Shown one piece after another: positions 46,379-53,793 of a stretch of 64,000 nucleotides of DNA (positions are counted from its first letter, which is position 1; every line of letters starts with the position of its first letter). The notes under the pieces are model-generated. The model was given only the letters and a program-made list of their open reading frames with translations, ran no database searches and was not told the DNA's origin. A program made the translations under genes and the position numbers. The DNA comes from Sabulicella rubraurantiaca (GTDB taxonomy: Bacteria > Pseudomonadota > Alphaproteobacteria > Acetobacterales > Acetobacteraceae), in the NCBI RefSeq assembly GCF_017355885.1, contig NZ_JAFEUU010000003.1, forward strand, positions 124,001-188,000, given 5' to 3'.

Positions 46379-47583
46379 GCGGCCGCGCTTCCCCCTGGCC
46401 GCTGGCGATCTCGGCCCGGACGGTGGTGACGGCGCTGGGGGCGGGGGTCGAACCGCTCCGGGCGGCGCTGCGCGACCGCGCCTCCGGCCTCGCCCCCGCG
46501 CGTTTCCCCGGTGCGCCGGACGGCATCTGGACCGGCGAGGTGCCGGGGCTGGAGGAGGCCGCCCCACCGCCCGAGCTCGCCGGCTTCGACTGCCGCAACA
46601 ACCGCATCGCCGAACTCGCCCTGCGCGCCGACGGCTTCGCCGAGGCGGTGCGGGAAGTCGCCGCGCGCCATGGGGCGCACCGCATCGCCGTGGTGGTCGG
46701 CACCAGCACCGCCGGCATCGAGGAAACCGAGCAGGCCTATCGCCGCCGCCCGGAGGGACAGGCGGAGCTGCCCGCCGATTTCGACTATGGCCGCACCCAC
46801 GACCTCCAGGCCCTGCCGCGCTATCTCCAGTCCCGTCTGGGGCTGACGGGACCGGCGCTGGTTATCTCCACCGCCTGCACCTCCGGCGCCCGCGCCATCA
46901 TGGAGGCGGCGACGCTCATCGCCGCGGGCGTGGCGGATGCCGTGGTGGCGGGCGGGGTGGACAGCTTGTGCCGGCTGACGCTGCAGGGGTTCAACGCGCT
47001 GGAGTTGCTGAGCCGCGGCCCCACCCGCCCCTGCGCGGGCGATCGCGACGGCATCTCCATCGGCGAGGCGGCGGGTCTGCTGCTGCTGGAGCGCCCGGCG
47101 GACGCGCCCCCCGGCGCCACGCTGCTGCTGGGCGCGGGGGCCAGCAGCGACGGCCACCACATGTCCTCGCCGCATCCCGAAGGGCTGGGCGCCGTCTCCG
47201 CCATGCGCGCCGCGCTCGATTGCGCCGGGATCGCCCCGGAGGAGATCGGCTACGTCAACCTGCACGGCACCGGCACCCGCGCCAATGACGCGATGGAAGA
47301 CCGGGCGGTGCACCACCTCTTCGGCCAGGCCGTGCCGTGTTCCTCGACCAAAGGCTGGACGGGCCACACGCTCGGCGCTTCAGGGGCCATCGAGGCGGTG
47401 ATCGGTGCGCTCTGCGTCGAGGAGGGGCTGGTGCCCGGCTGCCTGCGCGTGGACAGCCCCGACCCGGAATTCCGCTCCGACATCGTGACGGAGAACCGGG
47501 CGGCCCCGCTGCGCCGGGTCCTCAGCAATTCCTTCGGCTTCGGCGGCAGCAATTGCTCGCTGGTCATCGGCCGCCCCGCGTGA
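46375..47583 (+). CDS. Beta-ketoacyl-ACP synthase of the polyene operon
   Basis: 402 residues, thiolase fold. Active Cys168 in VISTACTSGAR, His297 in NLHGTGTR and His331 with Lys326 in SSTKGWTGHTLGASG make a complete C-H-H ketosynthase; SNSFGFGGSNCSLVIG at the C-terminus is FabF-like. It elongates the polyene with malonyl-ACP. It pairs with the following cysteine-less partner. The start overlaps the exporter's stop (ATGA). Confidence 0.92.
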   Translation: MSGRASPWPLAISARTVVTALGAGVEPLRAALRDRASGLAPARFPGAPDGIWTGEVPGLEEAAPPPELAGFDCRNNRIAELALRADGFAEAVREVAARHGAHRIAVVVGTSTAGIEETEQAYRRRPEGQAELPADFDYGRTHDLQALPRYLQSRLGLTGPALVISTACTSGARAIMEAATLIAAGVADAVVAGGVDSLCRLTLQGFNALELLSRGPTRPCAGDRDGISIGEAAGLLLLERPADAPPGATLLLGAGASSDGHHMSSPHPEGLGAVSAMRAALDCAGIAPEEIGYVNLHGTGTRANDAMEDRAVHHLFGQAVPCSSTKGWTGHTLGASGAIEAVIGALCVEEGLVPGCLRVDSPDPEFRSDIVTENRAAPLRRVLSNSFGFGGSNCSLVIGRPA

Positions 47584-47590
47584 GGGGCGC

Positions 47591-48382
47591 ATGATCCGCT
47601 GCTCCGTGCATGGGGTCTCCGTCTGGGGCCCCGGCCTGCCCGGATGGGCGGCGAGCGAGGCCGTGCTGGCCGGATCTTCCCCTTGGGAAGCGGCGGAATG
47701 CGCCGTGCCCGCCCCCGCCCTGCTCTCCCCCACGGAGCGCCGCCGGGCCGGGGCCACCACGCGCCTCGCCCTCGCCGCCGCCGCCGAGGCGACGGAAGCG
47801 GAGCCTGATCGCGCGGCGCTGGAAACGGTGTTCAGCAGCGCCAATGGCGACGGCGCCGTGGTGGGGGCGCTGATGGAGGCGCTGCAGGCGGAGGAGGTCG
47901 CGCTCTCGCCCACGCAGTTCCACAACTCGGTGCACAATGCGGCGGCGGGGTACTGGCACATCGCGGTCGGCTCCACCCACCCCTCCCTGTCGCTGGGTGG
48001 ACATGATGCGGCCTTCGGCGCGGGGCTGCTGGCGGCGGCGGCTTCGGCTTCGGTGCGCGGCGGGCCGGTGCTGCTTTGTGCCTATGACGTGCCCATGCCG
48101 GCGCCGCTGCACGGGGCCCGGCCCACCGCGTTTCCCTTCGCCGCCGCGCTGGTGCTGCGCCAGGCCGACTCTCCTGGCGCGCGCGCCGTGCTGGAACTCA
48201 CCCCGCGCCCCGGCCCGGCGCCCGAGGCTTCTCCGGACGATGCGCTGATGGCGCTGGAGACAGGCAACCCCGCCGCCCGCGCCCTGCCGTTGCTGCGCGC
48301 CCTGGCGGCGCGGCGCGATTCCGTGCAGCGCCTCGCCTCCGGCCCTGAGAGTCACCTGGAGCTGCGCTGCATTCCATGCTGA
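47591..48382 (+). CDS. Ketosynthase-like chain-length factor (ApeC-like)
   Basis: 263 residues, a ketosynthase-like half-fold. The place of the active Cys reads TQFHNSVHNAAAGYWHIAVGS, with no nucleophilic Cys, and the His residues in HNSVHN are those of the 'beta-ketoacyl synthase chain length factor' family (ApeC-like). By analogy with type II polyketide systems it should pair with the upstream ketosynthase and set chain length. Eight bases follow the KS stop before it. Confidence 0.85.
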   Translation: MIRCSVHGVSVWGPGLPGWAASEAVLAGSSPWEAAECAVPAPALLSPTERRRAGATTRLALAAAAEATEAEPDRAALETVFSSANGDGAVVGALMEALQAEEVALSPTQFHNSVHNAAAGYWHIAVGSTHPSLSLGGHDAAFGAGLLAAAASASVRGGPVLLCAYDVPMPAPLHGARPTAFPFAAALVLRQADSPGARAVLELTPRPGPAPEASPDDALMALETGNPAARALPLLRALAARRDSVQRLASGPESHLELRCIPC

Positions 48383-48804
48383 CCCTGCCCGGCGACGCGG
48401 CTGCGGTCGCGCGCCTCGTGCCACATGCCGGTTCCATGTCCCTGCTCGACCGGGTGCTGCATTGGGAGGAGGGCCGCATCCTCTGCGAGACCGCGCGCCA
48501 CCGCGACCCTGCCCACCCGCTGCGCCGCGACGGCATCCTGCCCGCGATCTGCGGCGTCGAGTTCGCCCTGCAGGCCATGGCGCTGCACGGCGCGCTGGGC
48601 GAGGGGGCGGCGCAGCGCCGGGGCTTCGTTTCCTCCCTGCGCGACGTGTCCCTGCGCCTTGCCCTGCTGGACGAGGTGCCCGGTCCCCTGGAGGTGGAGG
48701 CCGAGGCGCTGGTGGCCGAGGCCTCTGGCTTCATCTACCGCTTCGCCATCCGGGGCGAGGGAGAAGCGCTTCTGGAGGGCCAGGCGGCCGTGATCCTCGC
48801 ATGA
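48376..48804 (+). CDS. ApeP-like hotdog dehydratase
   Basis: 142 residues. LVPHAGSMSLLDRVLHWEEGRILCETARH has the conserved PHAGxMxLLDxV and ILPAICGVEFALQAMALHGAL motif with a His/Glu pair, as in ApeP-type dehydratases. A second, distinct dehydratase for the polyene cycle. Overlaps the previous gene by seven bases and the ketoreductase start by four. Confidence 0.88.
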   Translation: MLTLPGDAAAVARLVPHAGSMSLLDRVLHWEEGRILCETARHRDPAHPLRRDGILPAICGVEFALQAMALHGALGEGAAQRRGFVSSLRDVSLRLALLDEVPGPLEVEAEALVAEASGFIYRFAIRGEGEALLEGQAAVILA

Positions 48805-49529
48805 CGACCAGCCGCCGCGCCTTGGTGACGGGCGGTGCCAGCCCGCTGGGCGGAGCCATGTCCCGCCACCTCGCCGCGCAGGGGCATGAGGTGCTGATCC
48901 ACGCCCATGCCGGGCTGGAGCGCGCCGAGGCGCTGGCGGGGGAGATCCGCGCCGGGGGCGGGCGCGCCTCGGCGATGGGCTTCGACCTTTCGGACGTACC
49001 CGGCACCGCCGCCGCGCTGGAGTGCGCCCTGGCGGATGGGCCGGTGCAGATCCTGGTCCACAATGCCGGCATCCATGACGACGTGCCCCTGGCCGCGATG
49101 ACCGAGGCGCAGTGGCGGGGCGTGGTGGAGGTGTCGCTGACCGGCTTCTATGCCGCGCTGCGGCCGCTGATCATGCCGATGATGGGCACGCGCTGGGGCC
49201 GCGTCGTCGCCATCTCCTCCATCTCCGGCCTGATGGGGAATCGCGGGCAGGCGGCCTATGCCGCCGCCAAGGCCGGGCTGATCGGCGCGGTGAAGACCGT
49301 CTCGCTCGAATACGCCTCGCGCGGGGTCACGGCCAATGCCGTGGCGCCCGGCATCATCGAGAGCCCGGCCGTCTCGGCCGCCCTGCCGCCTGAGCGTATC
49401 CGGGAGATGGTGCCCGCCCGCCGCGCCGGGCGGCCGGAGGAGGTGGCGGCGGTGGTGGGCTTCCTGTGCTCCGACGCCGCCAGCTATGTCAGCGGGCAGG
49501 TGATCGCGGTCAGTGGCGGGCTGGGCTGA
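48801..49529 (+). CDS. 3-oxoacyl-ACP reductase (FabG/ApeQ-like)
   Basis: 242 residues from ATG 48801. NADPH loop RRALVTGGASPLGGAMSRHL (TGGxxxLGG), NAG motif VHNAGIHDD, and the Ser-Tyr-Lys catalytic set: ISSISG, and YAAAKAG. GFLCSDAASYVSGQVIAVSGG closes the domain. It reduces the beta-keto group in each polyene cycle. It ends the operon, and its last 20 bases overlap the convergent lipoprotein gene. Confidence 0.92.
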   Translation: MTTSRRALVTGGASPLGGAMSRHLAAQGHEVLIHAHAGLERAEALAGEIRAGGGRASAMGFDLSDVPGTAAALECALADGPVQILVHNAGIHDDVPLAAMTEAQWRGVVEVSLTGFYAALRPLIMPMMGTRWGRVVAISSISGLMGNRGQAAYAAAKAGLIGAVKTVSLEYASRGVTANAVAPGIIESPAVSAALPPERIREMVPARRAGRPEEVAAVVGFLCSDAASYVSGQVIAVSGGLG

Positions 49530-49917
49530 ATCCGCCCATGGCGGATTCGCGCATGATGGCGTTCCGCAGGTTCTGCACCCAGGAATTGTAGTTCGGGTGG
49601 ATCGTGCCGGCCGAGGCATTGAGGTTGGTGCTGTCCACGTAGCGGATGCGGAAGCGGTTCCGGTCGTAGGGAATGTCCACCACCGCCTGGTGCGAGCGGA
49701 GGTTCAGCGTGCCGCGCATCAGACCGGGCTGGAAATCCGACATGGACCAGCCGAGCGAGGCGCCGGCGCGGCGGATCTGCAAGGCCCGATCCGAGAGGTT
49801 GCCCGGCCCCTGGAACTCGCCATCTACCTCCGAGACCAGAGCGGCTTGGCGCCCGCAGGCGGCGATGGCGGGCAGGGTGAGGGCGAGAAGCAGGAGGGTG
49901 CGGCGTTGCGCGGTCAT
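49510..49917 (-). CDS. Predicted lipoprotein, unknown function
   Basis: 135 residues from ATG 49917. Lipoprotein signal with AAC lipobox (LPAIAACG). The mature part has a strand-rich core: LGWSMSDFQPGLMRGTLNLRSHQAVVDIPYDRNRFRIRYVD, then IHPNYNSWVQNLRNAI. The IHPNYNSWVQNL stretch is shared by many small uncharacterised outer-membrane-associated lipoproteins. Convergent with the ketoreductase; a role in the polyene pathway is unproven. Confidence 0.65.
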   Translation of the reverse strand: MTAQRRTLLLLALTLPAIAACGRQAALVSEVDGEFQGPGNLSDRALQIRRAGASLGWSMSDFQPGLMRGTLNLRSHQAVVDIPYDRNRFRIRYVDSTNLNASAGTIHPNYNSWVQNLRNAIMRESAMGGFSPARH

Positions 49918-50024
49918 GGCGTGTTCCCCTTGATCAGGCGGCGGGATGATGGCGCTGCTTCCCAGGCACGGCAAGCCAAAGCAGATCTTGCGGCGCACCG
50001 GGCTGCACCACATGCTCCCACCTC

Positions 50025-50216
50025 ATGACACGGCTTCCCCTGCTCCTTGCGCTCCTCCTCCTCGCTTCCTGCGAGAGCCGTCAGCCCGCCGCGCGCACCG
50101 GCGCCGCGCTGGATCGCGCCGGCACCCGTACCGGCGATGCGCTGGGGAATGCTGCGCAATCCACCGGCAACGCGCTGGATCGCGCCGGCGACTGGATGCG
50201 CGACCGAACGCGCTGA
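50025..50216 (+). CDS. Small lipoprotein (entericidin-like size)
   Basis: 63 residues: signal peptide LLLALLLLASC with a lipobox Cys at residue 16, then a chain with an internal near-repeat, AALDRAGTRTGDALGN and NALDRAGDWMRDRTR. No catalytic motif; likely a small membrane-anchored lipoprotein. It lies between the 49.9-kb lipoprotein and the halogenase-like gene. Confidence 0.6.
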   Translation: MTRLPLLLALLLLASCESRQPAARTGAALDRAGTRTGDALGNAAQSTGNALDRAGDWMRDRTR

Positions 50217-50283
50217 AGCAGCTTCAAGCCGGGCGGGATCGCCCGATGGCTCGGAACATGCGCCCGGGCAACGATCTGACGCG

Positions 50284-51579
50284 CTACTCCGCTGGTGCCA
50301 GCGCCGTCGGCTCCTCGGGCATGCGGGGGCCGAGGCCGAAGCGGTGCAGCGCCGACAGAACGTGGAACACCGCCTTGAAGCTTAGGATCGGCAAGGTGGC
50401 GCGCGGGTCGCCACGGAGATTGCCAGCCAGCATGTTGATGATGCCATCGCGCATCCACAGCGTGTTGCGCGGCGCCATGAAGAGCGAGCGCAGCACCGGG
50501 TCGTTGATGCGGTAGATCAGCCAGCTGATGCGGTCCATCGCGTCAGCCAGTTCGCGATTGGTGCGCGCCGCCAGGCGCTGCCCGCGCGCCGGGTTGTCCA
50601 GCCAGGCATGGGCGGCTTCCGCACCCAGCTCGCCCGCCGTCATCGCCATCAGCACGCCGGTCGAAAACATCGGGTCCACGAAGCCATAGGCGTCGCCGAT
50701 CATCAGGAAGTTGTCACCGAAGCCCTGGCGCGCGCGGTAGCTGTAGTTGCCGGTGCTGTAGATGTCGCTGACCATCCGCGCGCCGCGCAGCCGGTCCGAC
50801 ACGGTGGGGGAGGAGGCGATGCGCGCCGCGAACACCTCCTGCGCCGCGCCCTTGCGGTTCTTCCAGGCGGATTGGTTGCCGACGAAGCCGACGCTCATCA
50901 CGTCGCCCGGCAGCGGGATCAGCCAGAACCAGCCATCCTCCGCGAGGTGGATGGAGATGTAGCCCTCCAGCTCCCCGGTGCGGCGCTCCACCCCCTCGAA
51001 GTGGGCGTACATGGCAGCGGTGTTATTGTACTTGTTGGTGTCCTTCACCCGCATCCGCCCGGCGAGGAAGGTGTCGCGCCCGGAGGCGTCCAGCACGTAG
51101 CGGGGGCGGAACTCCAGCGCTTCCTTGTCCGGCCCTTCGGCGAGGACGGTGGCACGCTCGCCCGGCGCGCCGAAGCGGATGTCGGTGACGCGCACGCGCT
51201 CCCGCGCATCGGCGCCCTTGCGGCGGGCATTGCTGAAAAGCAGCGCGTCGAAATCCGAGCGCCGCACCTGCCACGAGCTGGTGCGCGAGCGGTTGAGCGC
51301 CTTTGCGAAGGGGAAGGCGCAGGACCGCCCGGTGCGGTCGCTCACGAACTCGGCGCCCGGCTTGTGCACGCCGATGCCGCGCACCTCCTCCAGCACGCCC
51401 AGGCGTTCCAGGATGTCCAGGTTGCGCGGCAGCAGGCTCTCGCCGATGTGGAAGCGCGGATGCGCCTCCTTTTCCAGCAGCGTGACGGAGCGCCCCTGCA
51501 TGGCGAGGAGGGCGGCGGCGGTGGAGCCCGCCGGCCCCCCGCCCACGATGAGGATGTCTGGTGAAGCGGTGCCGGGCAT
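50284..51579 (-). CDS. Flavin-dependent halogenase-like monooxygenase
   Basis: 431 residues from ATG 51579. FAD-binding GGGPAGS (13-19), HIGESLLP (44-51), Lys73 in GVHKPGAEF at the place of the catalytic Lys, WFWLIP (217-222) fitting the halogenase WxWxIP motif, and FVDPMFSTG (300-308) fitting the FxxPxxSxG motif. These are the two accepted family markers. Related genes occur in xanthomonadin (brominated aryl polyene) clusters. Halide and substrate are not predictable from sequence alone; simple hydroxylation is the alternative. Confidence 0.82.
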   Translation of the reverse strand: MPGTASPDILIVGGGPAGSTAAALLAMQGRSVTLLEKEAHPRFHIGESLLPRNLDILERLGVLEEVRGIGVHKPGAEFVSDRTGRSCAFPFAKALNRSRTSSWQVRRSDFDALLFSNARRKGADARERVRVTDIRFGAPGERATVLAEGPDKEALEFRPRYVLDASGRDTFLAGRMRVKDTNKYNNTAAMYAHFEGVERRTGELEGYISIHLAEDGWFWLIPLPGDVMSVGFVGNQSAWKNRKGAAQEVFAARIASSPTVSDRLRGARMVSDIYSTGNYSYRARQGFGDNFLMIGDAYGFVDPMFSTGVLMAMTAGELGAEAAHAWLDNPARGQRLAARTNRELADAMDRISWLIYRINDPVLRSLFMAPRNTLWMRDGIINMLAGNLRGDPRATLPILSFKAVFHVLSALHRFGLGPRMPEEPTALAPAE

Positions 51580-51619
51580 GGCGCGAAGGCAGCGCAGCCT
51601 CCGGCCCCCTGTCAAGCGG

Positions 51620-52198
51620 TCAGCGCAGCATCGGCGAGAGGAGCAGGAAGGCCGCGAAGCCGCCTACGGCCAGCGATCCGGCCCGTGGCACGAAGCGCGC
51701 CTTGCCCGCCCGCCCCGCCGCCGTGCCCAGCATGGCGCCGAAGGCGATCCAGCCCAGGGCGCAGCCCATCAGCAGCCCCAGGAAGCCCAGCAGATAGAGG
51801 CCCACGCCGGGATGGCCGAAGGGCACGATCACCAGGGCCAGCACCAGCGCCTTGGGGTTCAGCAGCGTCGTCAGCCAGACCTGCGCGAAGGTCACCGCGC
51901 CGTCCGGTCCTGGCCCGGCCTCGCCCTTCTGCCAGAGCCGCACCGCCAGCAGGACGAGGTAGATCCCCACCGCCACCCGCAGCGCGCCCGATACGAGAGG
52001 CGAGGCCGCCACGGCTGGCCCCACCAGCAGCCCGATGGCGAGGATGGCGATGAGGTAGCCCGCCGCCTCCGCCAGGATGAGCTTCAGCGAGGCGCGCAGC
52101 CCTGCCATGGCGCCGGAGGTCGCCAGAAGGCTGTTGGTGGGGCCGGGCGTCCCCAGCAGCGCCAGCACGGCCAGGGCGAAAAGCAGCGGGTCTTGCAT
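51620..52198 (-). CDS. LysE-family exporter
   Basis: 192 residues with about six hydrophobic helices and the LysE start LFALAVLALLGTPGPTNSLL. The start was set at 52198, where AGAGG precedes the ATG by five bases; an earlier ATG (52210) would cover this site. Such exporters send amino acids or derivatives out of the cell; the substrate is unknown. Confidence 0.82.
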   Translation of the reverse strand: MQDPLLFALAVLALLGTPGPTNSLLATSGAMAGLRASLKLILAEAAGYLIAILAIGLLVGPAVAASPLVSGALRVAVGIYLVLLAVRLWQKGEAGPGPDGAVTFAQVWLTTLLNPKALVLALVIVPFGHPGVGLYLLGFLGLLMGCALGWIAFGAMLGTAAGRAGKARFVPRAGSLAVGGFAAFLLLSPMLR

Positions 52199-52305
52199 GC
52201 CTCTCTGCATAGGACGGAACCGGACGCCCGGCGATCCGCCCGCGCAACATTCCTTGCCGAGGGCAGCAAGGCGCACCTAGCCTCGCCCGAAAAGGAGGAA
52301 ACGCC

Positions 52306-53160
52306 ATGCCCGACGCCGCGATCCGCGCCTTCTTCCACGAACCCACCAACACGGTCAGCTACCTCGTCTGGTGCCCGGAGACGCGCGAGGGGGCGGTGGT
52401 GGATCCCGTGCTGGACTGGAACCAGGCGGCGGGCGAGGCTTCGACCCGCTCCGCCCAGGCCATCCTCGACGCGGCGCGGGAGGAGAGGGTGCGGATCGCC
52501 CGCATCCTCGAGACCCACGCCCATGCCGACCACCTGACGGCGGCGCCCTGGCTGAAGGCACGCACCGGCGCGCCGATCGGCATCGGCGCCCACATCACCG
52601 AGGTGCAGCGCATCTTCCGCCCCGTCTTCGACGTGGAGGCGGATCCTGGTGATTTCGACGAGCTCTATGAGGATGGCGACCATTTCGCCCTTGGCCGGTT
52701 GAGGGTGGAGGTGCTGCACGTGCCCGGACACACCCCGGCCGACATCGCCTACAAGGCTGGAGACGATGTGTTCGTGGGCGACACGCTGTTCATGCATGAT
52801 TACGGCACGGCGCGCTGCGACTTCCCGGGCGGCGATTGCCGCGCCCTGTGGAACTCCATCACCCGCCTGCTTGCCCTGCCGGACCACACGAGGCTGTGGA
52901 TGTGCCACGACTACAAGGCGCCGGGGCGGGACAGCTTCGCCTGGCGGTCCAGCGTGGCAGAGCAGAAGGCGCACAACCCCCACCTCAAGATGAGCGAGGA
53001 GGAGTTCGTGCGCTTCCGGCAGGAGCGCGACGCCAAGCTTTCCACGCCCGCGCTCTTGATCCCTTCCATCCAGGTCAACATCCGGGCCGGGCGCTTCCCC
53101 GAGGCCGAAAGCAATGGCGTGCGTTACCTGAAGCTTCCGGTGAAGGGCACGGTCGAGTGA
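52306..53160 (+). CDS. MBL-fold hydrolase (persulfide-dioxygenase/BlhB type)
   Basis: 284 residues. Metal ligands: ETHAHADHLT (H71, H73, D75, H76), VPGHTPADIAY, and FVGDTLFMHDYGTARCDFPGG. The TARCDFPGG segment and the late HDY/CHDYKAPG match ETHE1-like persulfide dioxygenases and the BlhB-type hydrolases related to sulfide handling. It probably oxidises glutathione persulfide or a related thiol; no sulfurtransferase is next to it. The next gene is 42 bases on. Confidence 0.82.
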   Translation: MPDAAIRAFFHEPTNTVSYLVWCPETREGAVVDPVLDWNQAAGEASTRSAQAILDAAREERVRIARILETHAHADHLTAAPWLKARTGAPIGIGAHITEVQRIFRPVFDVEADPGDFDELYEDGDHFALGRLRVEVLHVPGHTPADIAYKAGDDVFVGDTLFMHDYGTARCDFPGGDCRALWNSITRLLALPDHTRLWMCHDYKAPGRDSFAWRSSVAEQKAHNPHLKMSEEEFVRFRQERDAKLSTPALLIPSIQVNIRAGRFPEAESNGVRYLKLPVKGTVE

Positions 53161-53167
53161 GTGCTTC

Positions 53168-53202
53168 TTGAATTTCAGGAATTCCAGAAATATCTGACGA
53201 GT
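53168..53202 (+). promoter_or_regulatory. GbsR promoter with internal operator and leaderless start
   Basis: TTGAAT (53168-53173), 17-base spacer, TATCTG (53191-53196); the predicted start of transcription falls on the A of the gbsR-like ATG (53203), so the mRNA would be leaderless. The spacer holds TTTCAGGAATTCCAGAAA (53173-53190), an 18-base inverted repeat with one non-matching pair, which a dimeric regulator could cover to shut off the promoter. The low GC of this stretch stands out from the surroundings. Confidence 0.5.
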
Positions 53203-53793
53203 ATGGATCTTCCGCCCCTCATCCAGTCCTTCGTGCTCCATTTCGGGGAGATGGGCTCGCGCTGGGGCATCAACCGCACGGTGGGGCAGATCTACGCCCT
53301 GCTTTATGTCGCCGATCGCCCGCTGAACGCGGAGGATATCGTGGAGGCGCTAGGCGTCTCGCGTTCCAACGTTTCCATGGGGCTGAAGGAGCTAGACACG
53401 TGGCGGTTGATCCGCCGCCTGCACCTGCCCGGCGACCGGCGCGACCATTTCGCCGCGCTGGAGGACCCCTGGGCAGTGATCCGCACCCTGGCGGAGGAGC
53501 GGCGCAAGCGCGAAGTGGATCCCACCCTCACCGTGTTGCGCGACCTGATGATGCAGAAGGCGGCCACCCCCGCCGAGCAGCACGCACAGGGGCGCCTGCG
53601 CGAGATGACGGAGGCGATCGAACTTCTCACCTCCTGGGCGGACGAGATCGCGAAGCTGCCGGATGAGCGCGTCGTCGCCCTGCTGCGCATGGGAAGCGGC
53701 GTCGCCAAGGTGCTGGATTCCGGCCGCAAGCTGAAGCTCATCATGGGCGGGAAGAAGTCCCGCCAGAAGGAGAAGAAACCATGGACGGCGTGA
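53203..53793 (+). CDS. GbsR/MarR-type transcriptional regulator
   Basis: 196 residues from ATG 53203 (MDLPPLIQSFVLHFGEMGSRWGINRTVGQIYALLYV), the usual start of GbsR-family proteins; a GTG at 53161 is possible but puts the promoter inside the gene. Winged helix with LNAEDIVEALGVSRSNVSMGLKEL as the recognition part. The C-terminus is helical, basic (GGKKSRQKEKK). It lies just upstream of and overlaps cydA by 13 bases, so it likely controls the bd oxidase genes. Confidence 0.86.
   Translation: MDLPPLIQSFVLHFGEMGSRWGINRTVGQIYALLYVADRPLNAEDIVEALGVSRSNVSMGLKELDTWRLIRRLHLPGDRRDHFAALEDPWAVIRTLAEERRKREVDPTLTVLRDLMMQKAATPAEQHAQGRLREMTEAIELLTSWADEIAKLPDERVVALLRMGSGVAKVLDSGRKLKLIMGGKKSRQKEKKPWTA

Noticed and set aside
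43898-46567. 889-codon minus-strand frame opposite the MMPL exporter
   Set aside because: Composition is Arg/Gln/Gly-rich and motif-free, and the plus-strand exporter has full family features.
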